A program made the position numbers and the translations under genes. This document shows positions 1 through 6,731 of a DNA stretch of 15,328 nucleotides, one piece after another (position 1 is the first letter of the stretch; every line of letters begins with the position of its first letter). The stretch is from JADGHX01 sp040255575. GTDB lineage: Bacteria > Pseudomonadota > Gammaproteobacteria > Steroidobacterales > Steroidobacteraceae. A model generated the notes under the pieces. It did no database searches, was not told the DNA's origin, and saw only the letters and a list, made by a program, of their open reading frames with translations. The stretch is taken from the NCBI GenBank assembly GCA_040255575.1, contig JBDZVF010000104.1, positions 1 to 15,328 of the forward strand. Reading direction: 5' to 3'.

Positions 1-652
1 GTTCATTCTGCGTGTTCCCATTGATGTACAGGCGTACCTGGGGGCTCGGCCCCTCGAGAAACCGATGAAACGTCATGGCGAGGTGGCGCTCCACTTCATC
101 GATCAGGTCGAAGAAATCGCGCTCCTGAAACCCAGGAGTGACAACCCTGTCCAAGCCCTCCCAGAGGACCACGGTGGCAAATCCTTTCTCCAGCGCTTCT
201 TGGCATTGCCCTCTGGATGACGGGAATGGTTCCAGCAGCAGAGTCCAATCGTCCCCAGTGCTCGCGGCGAGCACATCCAGATCCCAGCAGCGGTAGTTCA
301 CCTCCGTGTCCACTTTTGCCGCCACAGTGAGGCGACGGCATTGCGACAGGGATGCTGTCTTGAGCCCCATCCCGAAGCGCCCAAGGTCGCTTGTCGACCG
401 GGATTCCAGCGGGTTCGTCGAGCCGAGAATCATGGCTTGGTCCAGCTTTTCCGCGGTCAATCCGTGCCCGTTGTCGGATATGCGGATGAACGAGTCCTTT
501 CCGTTCCATCCGAAATCGAGCTGGATGAGGGTTGCCCCTGCAGAAATACTGTTGTCGATGACGTCAGCAATGGCCGATCCTGTCGTGTAGCCCATGCCAC
601 GCAGTGACTCGATCATCGCGCTGGCGCGGGGCGGGCAGCTTTTCGTCTTCAT
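1..652 (-). CDS. GHKL (MutL/MORC/HSP90-like) ATPase, partial: C-terminus beyond left edge
   Basis: The first 217 residues of an ATP-binding protein are visible; the frame is open at base 1. All three N-terminal GHKL motifs are present: ADVIDNSISAGA at residues 29-40 (Mg-binding N33), ISDNGHG at 58-64 and GRFGMGLKTAS at 91-101. This fits the HATPase_c_3 type found in MutL and MORC proteins. The residue four before the motif-I Asn is Asp30, where MutL and HSP90 have the catalytic Glu. The ATG (652-650) overlaps the TGA of the upstream sigma-like gene as ATGA and no strong ribosome-binding site precedes it, so translational coupling is likely. Such ATPases usually act as ATP-driven clamps on DNA or partner proteins. 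With Dcm, Vsr and a sigma-like neighbour, the context resembles Mza-type defence loci. The family is clear; the role is inferred. Confidence 0.88.
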   Translation of the reverse strand, partial: MKTKSCPPRASAMIESLRGMGYTTGSAIADVIDNSISAGATLIQLDFGWNGKDSFIRISDNGHGLTAEKLDQAMILGSTNPLESRSTSDLGRFGMGLKTASLSQCRRLTVAAKVDTEVNYRCWDLDVLAASTGDDWTLLLEPFPSSRGQCQEALEKGFATVVLWEGLDRVVTPGFQERDFFDLIDEVERHLAMTFHRFLEGPSPQVRLYINGNTQNE

Positions 653-2358
653 GGCTGTGAGTCCAGCAAATCAACCAGGCCCGCGGCGCGGGAAGGGTGC
701 CGCAGCCTCATCAGCGCCTTCTTCTCTATCTGGCGTATCCGCTCTCGCGTGACACCAAATCGCTTCCCGACTTCCTCCAAGGTGAGCTCGTTATCCATTG
801 CGATACCGAAGCGCAGCCTCACGACCTCGGCCTCGCGCTTGTCCAGGGAAGACAGCGCCATGTCGATCTGCGCATTGGAGTTCTCCTGACATGCGTAATC
901 GATGGCGCTATCTCCGCCGGCCACCCACTCTGATTCAGGATCCAGTGTGGCGATATCCACAATCGTTCTCCTCATCCTCATCGTGCGGGTGACGAAGGCT
1001 GCGTCGGTGCTGAGGGCTTTGGCGGTTTCCTCAGTCGAGGGTGCTCGCCCCAGCTCACGTTCCAGAGTCCGTTGCACGCCATGCACTTGGTTCAGCTTCT
1101 CCACCATGTGCACCGGGATGCGTATCCCACCTCCCTTGTCGGCGAGGGCCCTCGTGATTGACTGCCGGATCCACCAGGTCGCGTATGTCGAAAGCTTCCA
1201 GCCTCTCTCAGGATCCCACTTCTCGATGCCGCGCAGGAGGCCAAGAACCCCCTCTTGGACGAGGTCCGATACTTCCAGTCCACGACCCATGTACCTGGTC
1301 GCGATCGAGAAGACGAGTTTGAAATTCGACTCGGCAAATACGTTTCTTATGGCCTCTGCGGTGTTCAACGCCCTCGCTGCGATCCTGTTGGCATGGTTGC
1401 CAAGTTCGCTTGGCGGATTGATGTTCGCTGACGCTTTGCATACAGCGCGCGCAAGTGCCCAGAGATCCGTCGACGCATCGTCGGCGGATTCGGACACCAT
1501 GGATTCCTCATCCTCGTCTTCGAGACCCTCGGAATCTGCTTTGGCTAACTCCTGGGTGGCAGGTGCCTCCAAGGAGGCTTCCTTGTCCCGTTCGCCTACC
1601 GACATATATGGTGGCCGTATGGCACACCGCAGCTCGGGCCAGTCGAGGATTGCCGGGTGATCGTGGATCAACTGTGCCACAGGTTGCAGAGCCGCCACGG
1701 CACGGCGGCCGAGTGATATTTCCTGGTACTTCGACAGCAAAGGCTTCTTTGCAATGTGGTGCACGAACGTGCGCAGGGGATCGTGCGGACTGCTTATCCA
1801 GCCGACACGAGGTTGATAGATCGGTGTGCATGACCCCATGCTTTCGGCTATGGCCAGTTCGTCGTCGAGGTCCTCCAGAGAGCCACATGGATCCGTATCC
1901 AGGGGTTCGGCGCCCTCCTCGGGGCAGCTCTGAACGATGGCAATGCCAGCGGCGTCGAGATGGAGCGCAATCTCGGAAATGGCCTCGTCGGTTGCCGCGC
2001 CGTTCGGGAGTATGTCCGCCAGCTCGGCTGCGGTGATCCAGCCTCTATCACGTGCCGCCGAGAACGCATCGATGATATGGGATCGACGCTCCAGTTGTTT
2101 GGTGCGATGAGCCTCGGTGAACTGCGTTTCCAGATCCCTGCCGATCTGTGATTCGATGCCATCGTCAAACCCGGAGCCGGCATCCTCGCTGCGTTGCATG
2201 AGGTCCGACCACTCAGCCACGAGCGTGTTGACAAGCAACTCGTTGTCGGCGATGGACTGGTCGCTGATCCTACTTTGGGAATCGTCCACGACGAACATGT
2301 CGAGCGTATCCAGTGGCGTCGACTGTTCCTCTTCATTGGTAGCAATTGCTTCGGTCAC
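649..2358 (-). CDS. Sigma-70-family protein with primary-sigma architecture, in a defence operon
   Basis: This 569-aa protein has the domain order of a primary sigma factor. A region-1.1-like segment lies at residues 92-147 and region 1.2 (DPLRTFVHHIAKK) at 193-205. A divergent, acidic spacer follows to about 340. Region 2 spans about 342-412, including FKLVFSIATRYMGRG, DLVQEG and STYATWWIRQSITR. Region 3 begins RIPVHMVEKLNQV at 413. Region 4 (about 497-557) has the helix-turn-helix LTLEEVGKRFGVTRERIRQIE. The start is GTG at 2358, with AGGGGA about 10 nt upstream; the nearby ATGs read into a stop overlapping this GTG. It lies 30 bp after the methyltransferase gene and overlaps the ATPase gene by 4 nt, so it belongs to that operon. 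Whether it binds RNA polymerase and starts transcription, or serves as a DNA-binding or decoy part of a defence complex, cannot be read from sequence. It is not the housekeeping RpoD by context and divergence. Confidence 0.9.
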   Translation of the reverse strand: MTEAIATNEEEQSTPLDTLDMFVVDDSQSRISDQSIADNELLVNTLVAEWSDLMQRSEDAGSGFDDGIESQIGRDLETQFTEAHRTKQLERRSHIIDAFSAARDRGWITAAELADILPNGAATDEAISEIALHLDAAGIAIVQSCPEEGAEPLDTDPCGSLEDLDDELAIAESMGSCTPIYQPRVGWISSPHDPLRTFVHHIAKKPLLSKYQEISLGRRAVAALQPVAQLIHDHPAILDWPELRCAIRPPYMSVGERDKEASLEAPATQELAKADSEGLEDEDEESMVSESADDASTDLWALARAVCKASANINPPSELGNHANRIAARALNTAEAIRNVFAESNFKLVFSIATRYMGRGLEVSDLVQEGVLGLLRGIEKWDPERGWKLSTYATWWIRQSITRALADKGGGIRIPVHMVEKLNQVHGVQRTLERELGRAPSTEETAKALSTDAAFVTRTMRMRRTIVDIATLDPESEWVAGGDSAIDYACQENSNAQIDMALSSLDKREAEVVRLRFGIAMDNELTLEEVGKRFGVTRERIRQIEKKALMRLRHPSRAAGLVDLLDSQP

Positions 2359-2388
2359 TGGTCAGACATCCCCTGTTTCATTTTGCGC

Positions 2389-3951
2389 TCAGTACTTTCT
2401 CCTGTTCTCAAGCAACGACCACACAACTTCGGCAATTCGCTGGGCGAGCAGTGGCGGGACAGCGTTGCCCACTTGGACATACTGCTGTGTCCTTCCTCCC
2501 AGAAACAGGTAGTTGTCAGGAAATGTCTGCGCCCGTGCTGCTTCGCGGACGGTGAGGCTCCGGCACTGCTCTGGATCCCAGTGGATGAATGCGTGGCCAT
2601 CCTTGGAGAGATGGCTTGTGATGGTTGATGCCGGGCGGATGGGCGACTGGGCACGGAAGCGGTCGGCAAATTGCCCCAAGGACCAGCTTTTGTGATCCGG
2701 ATATAGACCCAGGGGAAACTCGCCGGAGACGGGTGAACGCTTTCGCACCTTGGAATACACAGACGTAAAGAGATACCGGCCCAAGTCGTCATTCATATGG
2801 CTGCGCGTCTCATGGTTCAGCACATGCCTGAGTCGGGAATCACGGAAGTAGTGGTTGTGTTTCGGAGAGAGGTGTTCATCGGTGTACGAGGACGACGATC
2901 GCTCAAGGCGTCGGTCGAAGTCCAATTGGCGCAGATAGTGCTTGAGATCCACGGCGTCGCGGCCAAGCATGCTCATAAGGCGCCGTCGCTGGTACCTGAT
3001 CTCGCTCAGCCATGCCGAGCCGGTATCGCCACCAGAGCTCAGGCCGCTCCGCAACGCGGGAAGATCCTTCAAGACATCGCGTAGATGCACCGGTTCCTCG
3101 TTCTTGGCCAGCACGGGGGACTGACTTATTGAGCCGAACACGGCCCGGCGCACTCCCATGATGATGACTCTGTGCCGGGCCTGTGGAATGCCCAAGGTCT
3201 CCGCCTTGACCACAAAGGAGCGCGGATCCTCCGCTCCCATATCTCCGGCAAGGAGTGGCAAGAGAACGTATTCGGACTCCATTGACCGCTTGCCCGTTGA
3301 TCCCATGGCCGCGGTCGGGTTGCTGAGGTCGCTCACGATCTGGCCGAACATGCCTTTCCCGGCAACAGTCGACGAGAGGATCCCTTTGACGTTCTCCAGG
3401 ATGAAGATGTCGGGCTTGTACTCGGCGAGCAGACCAAGATATGAGCGGTACAGGTAGTGTCGGTCGTCCCCTTTGGTGTGGAAGGAGCTGTTCCTGGCGT
3501 TCCGTGCCCGACCCACCAGTGAATAGGCTTGGCAGGGGGGGCCCCCGATCAATACCAAGGCGTCGCCCGAGCTGTGGATCTGCGAGACCATCTTGGCAAG
3601 CTCCTTGTCACCATCCTCTGTGCCGAGGACCAACTGGCGGGCCTCGAGAGTGGCTTCGTGCCAGAGCGACGCATAGGTGCTGTTCGAGAAAAAATCTCCG
3701 GCAGACTGGGCATCACCGTGGGAGACCTTCTCGAGGAATTGGTAGTACTCCTTCGGGGCGCGGCCATCGAGTGCGACGGTCTTTCGGTAGAAGGAGCGTA
3801 AGGTCAGAGTGCGATGGGCCGAGGATTCCATCTCTGCCGAGACACGGATGCGGAACGGGTGATGCTTGGCATCTGGCGAGAAGTTGGTGAACCCCTCCCC
3901 GAGGCCGCCGGGGCCGGCAAAGATGTCTATTACATTTACTTGCAAGGGCAT
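2389..3951 (-). CDS. dcm: DNA (cytosine-5-)-methyltransferase, Dcm type
   Basis: This 520-aa enzyme would transfer a methyl group from S-adenosylmethionine to C5 of cytosine. Motifs occur in canonical order. Motif I (DIFAGPGGLGEGF) at 9-21 binds the cofactor. Motif IV (GGPPCQAYS) at 136-144 has catalytic Cys140. Motif VI (ENVKG) is at 186-190, motif VIII (QARHR) at 257-261 and motif X (QVGNAVPPLLA) at 493-503. The unusually long stretch from about 270 to 435 between VIII and IX is the target-recognition region; I cannot infer the target site. The ATG at 3951 comes directly before motif I, as usual, with a weak GGGAAG upstream. It is the first gene of a minus-strand operon with the sigma-like and ATPase genes, and a vsr gene diverges from it. 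The m5C deamination risk explains the Vsr partner. No dedicated restriction endonuclease is visible beside it. Confidence 0.95.
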   Translation of the reverse strand: MPLQVNVIDIFAGPGGLGEGFTNFSPDAKHHPFRIRVSAEMESSAHRTLTLRSFYRKTVALDGRAPKEYYQFLEKVSHGDAQSAGDFFSNSTYASLWHEATLEARQLVLGTEDGDKELAKMVSQIHSSGDALVLIGGPPCQAYSLVGRARNARNSSFHTKGDDRHYLYRSYLGLLAEYKPDIFILENVKGILSSTVAGKGMFGQIVSDLSNPTAAMGSTGKRSMESEYVLLPLLAGDMGAEDPRSFVVKAETLGIPQARHRVIIMGVRRAVFGSISQSPVLAKNEEPVHLRDVLKDLPALRSGLSSGGDTGSAWLSEIRYQRRRLMSMLGRDAVDLKHYLRQLDFDRRLERSSSSYTDEHLSPKHNHYFRDSRLRHVLNHETRSHMNDDLGRYLFTSVYSKVRKRSPVSGEFPLGLYPDHKSWSLGQFADRFRAQSPIRPASTITSHLSKDGHAFIHWDPEQCRSLTVREAARAQTFPDNYLFLGGRTQQYVQVGNAVPPLLAQRIAEVVWSLLENRRKY

Positions 3952-4133
3952 GACAAATGAACTTCCCGGACTGTTTGGAGTTGCTGTGGCGCTGGGTGCT
4001 CCGCTGACCCGTATGCGTGGCTGGTTGTCGGTGACGGGGTGTTGGAGAGGCCGGGCTGGTCATCCGGATGCCGGACGGATTCCCTTGCCATACCCACCCG
4101 TGTTGTCTTGTGGCTTGGATCAGGACTTTCCCT
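3952..4133. promoter_or_regulatory. Divergent promoter region between dcm and vsr
   Basis: The 182-bp gap must hold the start signals for the leftward dcm operon and the rightward vsr gene. I see no convincing -35/-10 pair on either strand. A perfect 10-bp palindrome, CATCCGGATG, lies at 4061-4070. An overlapping ATCCG...CGGAT dyad spans 4062-4080. These could bind a regulator, possibly the methyltransferase itself, since some m5C methyltransferases autoregulate. That last point is inference. Confidence 0.4.
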
Positions 4134-4616
4134 ATGGCGGACACTCTGAGTAGAGAGCAGCGTTCCATGGCGATGTCGCGGATTCGAAGCAGGGACACGA
4201 CGCCTGAGTTGCTGGTTCGGCGTGCCTTCTGGTCGGAAGGGCTTCGCTTTCGTTTGCACGCAAGGAACTTGCCAGGACGTCCGGATATCGTGCTGCGACG
4301 TTGGAACGCTGCCGTTTTTGTACATGGATGTTTCTGGCATCGTCACGAAGGCTGTCCATTGTTCCGGCTGCCTGCCACCCGACCGGAGTTCTGGGAGCCG
4401 AAACTGCAAGCCAACCAACGCAGGGATGCGAACGCGATACATGAGTTGTCGGAAGCCGGATGGCGTGTTCTTGTCGTATGGGAATGCGCGTTGAAATGGG
4501 ACGCGGAGGTCGCCGGGGCGCAAGCCGTTTCATGGATTCGGCGACAGAACGGCAGCGCAGAGCTGCTCCGCAGCGGGAGTTCAATCGTGATGAACACACT
4601 TGTCCCTGAGTCTTGA
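4134..4616 (+). CDS. vsr: Very short patch repair (Vsr-type) DNA mismatch endonuclease
   Basis: The protein is 160 aa and starts MADTLSREQRSMAMSRIRSRDT, the classic Vsr N-terminus. This sets the ATG at 4134 (AGGAC about 8 nt upstream) rather than an in-frame ATG 66 nt earlier. Catalytic Asp51 lies in GRPDIVL. The active-site and zinc cluster follows in VFVHGCFWHRHEGC: His64, Cys66, His69, His71 and Cys74, one residue longer than the E. coli CFWHHHHC loop. PATRPEFW at 80-87 and RVLVVWECAL at 111-120 (Cys118) complete the family pattern. Vsr nicks 5' of the T in T:G mismatches made by deamination of 5-methylcytosine, starting short-patch repair that protects sites methylated by the adjacent Dcm-type enzyme. 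It is transcribed away from dcm and converges on the XRE gene. Confidence 0.95.
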   Translation: MADTLSREQRSMAMSRIRSRDTTPELLVRRAFWSEGLRFRLHARNLPGRPDIVLRRWNAAVFVHGCFWHRHEGCPLFRLPATRPEFWEPKLQANQRRDANAIHELSEAGWRVLVVWECALKWDAEVAGAQAVSWIRRQNGSAELLRSGSSIVMNTLVPES

Positions 4617-4734
4617 TGGCAGCGCCTGTCATCCATGCCCTTCTGCTCCAAATAGAGATCTTCCGTGGGTCACGCTATCGACTCTGGCTTGCCCCCGTCT
4701 TGCAAGCTGAGACGCAGGCGCTTGGGCTCCTGTT

Positions 4735-4986
4735 TCATGGCTTGGAATTGGGTTTGCTTGCGGGCGGCTCGTCGAGATGCTCCACAAGCTCCTCGATACG
4801 ACAGTTGAAGTAGCCGCATAGCCGGTCGAGGTTCTCCGATCGAACGCTGGCACCGTGCTGGTTGAGCATTTTCGAGAGCGTATTCCTCGTGATGCCGGTG
4901 GCCTGCGCGATCTCTTGGATCGTCACGCGGCGGCGCTCCGCAAACTCCTTGTCGGCAATCCGTTCCTTGAGTTTGTAGCGAAGCAT
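4735..4986 (-). CDS. XRE-family small transcriptional repressor
   Basis: This is an 83-aa one-domain helix-turn-helix protein starting MLRYKLKERIADKEF. The HTH is about residues 20-40 (VTIQEIAQATGITRNTLSKM), followed by the LCGYFNCRIEELVEH segment typical of Cro/CI-like folds and a Pro/Lys-rich tail. I chose ATG 4986 over an in-frame GTG 36 nt upstream. The ATG has CAGGG 6 nt before it and gives the usual family N-terminus; the GTG has no ribosome-binding site. The gene is divergent from the excisionase-like and integrase genes. The gap between them carries repeated CGAAYGCAC-like half-sites, so a role as repressor of integrase expression and of itself is likely. It converges on vsr across 118 bp, in which I see a 6-bp stem (GCTTGC/GCAAGC) but no T-run terminator. 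Confidence 0.85.
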   Translation of the reverse strand: MLRYKLKERIADKEFAERRRVTIQEIAQATGITRNTLSKMLNQHGASVRSENLDRLCGYFNCRIEELVEHLDEPPASKPNSKP

Positions 4987-5009
4987 GGCCGACCCTGTTG
5001 CATCTTTTC

Positions 5010-5090
5010 GTGCATTTCGCACAAAAAATTTGACAAACGCAAGCGGCGTGCTACAAATGCACTCGAATGCACATATTTATGTGCGTTCGC
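5010..5090. promoter_or_regulatory. Half-site operator array between XRE gene and integrase module
   Basis: Four related half-sites lie here: GTGCATTTCGC (5010-5020, inverted), ACAAATGCAC (5053-5062), TCGAATGCAC (5063-5072) and GTGCGTTCGC (5081-5090, inverted). The last two form a 28-bp dyad matching at 8 of 10 positions per arm. Inside it is a perfect inverted repeat, GCACATA-TT-TATGTGC (5069-5084). GTGC-N7-GCAC (5048-5062) brackets the candidate -10 box. The position between divergent regulator and integrase genes suggests binding sites for the XRE protein, the HTH/Xis-like protein, or both. Confidence 0.6.
5030..5057 (+). promoter_or_regulatory. Candidate sigma-70 promoter for the xis-like/integrase genes
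   Basis: A perfect -35 box, TTGACA (5030-5035), is followed after 16 bp by TACAAA (5052-5057). That is an acceptable -10, or ACAAAT at 17 bp. It points to the HTH gene starting at 5118. The -10 lies inside a GTGC...GCAC dyad, so a bound repressor would block it. Confidence 0.55.
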
Positions 5091-5117
5091 CCTGAAACCA
5101 GTGCATGGAGCATTGCC

Positions 5118-5354
5118 ATGAGCGAAACCTATCTCACAACCGACCAGCTGGCCGACCGCATTCACTATGACGCTCGAACCATCCGCACGCGCCTCAAAGA
5201 CGCCGTGTTGCTGGAAGGCGTCCACTACATCAGGCCGTTCGGAGGGAGGAAGTTGCTGTTCATCTGGGAGGCGATCCAGCGGGATATCGGCACGCCGTCA
5301 GCCTCCCGCGCTCCGCTCATTCCCATGGCCAATGGTGGTGTCGCCCATGGCTAA
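5118..5354 (+). CDS. Small HTH protein, excisionase-like
   Basis: This 78-aa protein starts MSETYLTTDQLADRIHYD and continues ARTIRTRLKD, a winged-HTH/MerR-like recognition segment at about residues 6-28. It then has a VHYIRPFGGRKLLFIWEAI hairpin at about 34-52. The layout fits small excisionase or recombination-directionality proteins encoded just upstream of integrases. ATG 5118 has TGGAG 6-7 nt upstream and is preferred to an in-frame start at 5067, which lies within the operator region. The last 8 nt overlap the integrase start (ATG 5347), so the two are probably translationally coupled. The Xis role is inferred from size, fold pattern and position. It could instead be a second regulator. 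Confidence 0.75.
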   Translation: MSETYLTTDQLADRIHYDARTIRTRLKDAVLLEGVHYIRPFGGRKLLFIWEAIQRDIGTPSASRAPLIPMANGGVAHG

Positions 5355-6675
5355 GGTTCGGGTGCGGCCGGAGACCGGTACGCTCTATCTGGACTTCTTC
5401 TATCGGGGTGTGCGGTGTCGCGAGCAAACGGCACTCCCCGATACGTCGGAGAACCGGAAGAAGGTCCAGTCGCTGCTCAATCGCGTCCAGAAGGACATGG
5501 CTCAAGGGGCGTTCGACTACGCCGCAGTTTTTCCAGGCAGCCCTCGGGCAGCGCAGTTCGGTGTTCCTGCCGTTGGGTTGCGTCCAACCGTGCAGATGGC
5601 TGACTCCGGTGCAGCGAAGGCGGCCACTCCTCTGTTCACCGACTTCGCCGAGCTGTGGTTCCTCGAGATGTCACCTCAGTGGCGACGACTGCATCGATCG
5701 TGTGTGCGCGAGGTGTTGAACAAGAACCTGCTGCCGACATTTGGGTCGCGCCCGGTGGGCGAGGTCACCAAGGCGGATGTGCTCGCCTTCCGTGCACAGA
5801 TCGCCCAGCTTCCGGGCCGCAAGGGCACGTTGGGCAATGCCCGCATCAACAAGATCATGTGCTTTCTGCGGCAGATCTTGAACGAAGCGGCTGATCGCTT
5901 TGAGGTGACGCCGGCATTTCGTGGCGTGAAACCGCTTAAGCAGAAGAAGACCGATGTGCAGCCGTTCTCGCTGGATGAGGTCAACCGGATTCTCGATGCC
6001 GTTCGTCCTGACTATCGCAACTACCTGGCTACGCGCTTCTTCACCGGGATGCGCACGGGCGAAATCAATGGCCTGCAATGGAAATATGTGGATCTGGAAA
6101 GGAATCTGATTTTGGTACGTGAAACTGTTGTCGCTGGTGAAGTGGAGGACGACGCCAAGAACCAGTCGTCGGTCCGTGACATCCCGATGCAGCCGATGGT
6201 GCGCGAAGCGATCCTTGCCCAGCAACGCGCCCGCGATCCGGCAGTTCCGTGGGTGTTCCCCTCCCGGGAGGGCGGTCCAATCGATGCGCACAACTTTACC
6301 AACCGCGTCTGGTACCCGCTGCTGCGCTACCTGGAGCTGGAGAAGCGGCGTCCGTACCAGACCCGCCACACCGCTGCCACGTTGATGCTGGCCTCGGGCG
6401 AAAACCCCGAGTGGATCGCTAGAACGCTGGGCCATACGAACACCGACATGTTGTTCCGCGTGTACTCGCGCTATGTGCCGAATCTGACCCGGCAAGATGG
6501 CCGCGCGTTTGCTGGACTCATTAACAGTCGCCTTGCCGACAAGGAGGAGGCGGCGGCACCGATGACGCCCGCCGATCTCGACACGATGAGTACAGAGCAG
6601 CTCAAGGCTGCATTGGCACAGCTTCTGAAGGCAGGGCCGAACCCCGGAAAGGAGATCCGAGACCGAAATAGCTGA
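5347..6675 (+). CDS. int: Tyrosine integrase with DUF3596-type arm-binding domain
   Basis: This is a 442-aa site-specific recombinase. The N-terminus (residues 3-30, starting KVRVRPETGTLYLDFFYRG) resembles the DUF3596 arm-DNA-binding domain. A core-binding SAM-like domain spans about 95-185 and the catalytic domain about 205-395. Catalytic residues are Arg236 in TGMRTGE, Lys271 in the hairpin DAKNQSSVRDIP, Arg340 in PYQTRHTAA, His363 in LGHTNTD and the nucleophile Tyr373 (or Tyr376) in FRVYSRYVPN. The first His of the HxxR box is Tyr337 here, a substitution I recall in this subfamily. ATG 5347 overlaps the preceding gene by 8 nt and gives the family N-terminus; longer in-frame starts would run through the Xis-like gene. 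It probably integrates and excises the island or prophage carrying this segment. I could not identify its att site. Confidence 0.95.
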   Translation: MAKVRVRPETGTLYLDFFYRGVRCREQTALPDTSENRKKVQSLLNRVQKDMAQGAFDYAAVFPGSPRAAQFGVPAVGLRPTVQMADSGAAKAATPLFTDFAELWFLEMSPQWRRLHRSCVREVLNKNLLPTFGSRPVGEVTKADVLAFRAQIAQLPGRKGTLGNARINKIMCFLRQILNEAADRFEVTPAFRGVKPLKQKKTDVQPFSLDEVNRILDAVRPDYRNYLATRFFTGMRTGEINGLQWKYVDLERNLILVRETVVAGEVEDDAKNQSSVRDIPMQPMVREAILAQQRARDPAVPWVFPSREGGPIDAHNFTNRVWYPLLRYLELEKRRPYQTRHTAATLMLASGENPEWIARTLGHTNTDMLFRVYSRYVPNLTRQDGRAFAGLINSRLADKEEAAAPMTPADLDTMSTEQLKAALAQLLKAGPNPGKEIRDRNS

Positions 6676-6731
6676 ACGAGAAACCCACTTCCCGAGACCA
6701 CCCTTCGTATACACGCAATGAGGAAAGCCCG

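Noticed and set aside
902..1660. 252-codon plus-strand frame opposite the sigma-like gene
   Set aside because: It is Ser/Arg-rich antisense translation of a clear sigma-70 protein, with no ribosome-binding site; a high-GC shadow frame.
649..2358. Housekeeping rpoD
   Set aside because: Regions 1.1-4 are sigma-70-like, but the spacer and N-terminus are divergent and the gene is locked in a dcm/ATPase operon rather than next to dnaG/rpsU.
4680..4710. Rho-independent terminator between vsr and the XRE gene
   Set aside because: There is only a 6-bp stem (GCTTGC/GCAAGC) with a 9-nt loop and no T-run on either strand.
5671..6714. 347-codon minus-strand frame
   Set aside because: It is entirely antisense to the integrase, whose catalytic residues are all in the plus frame.
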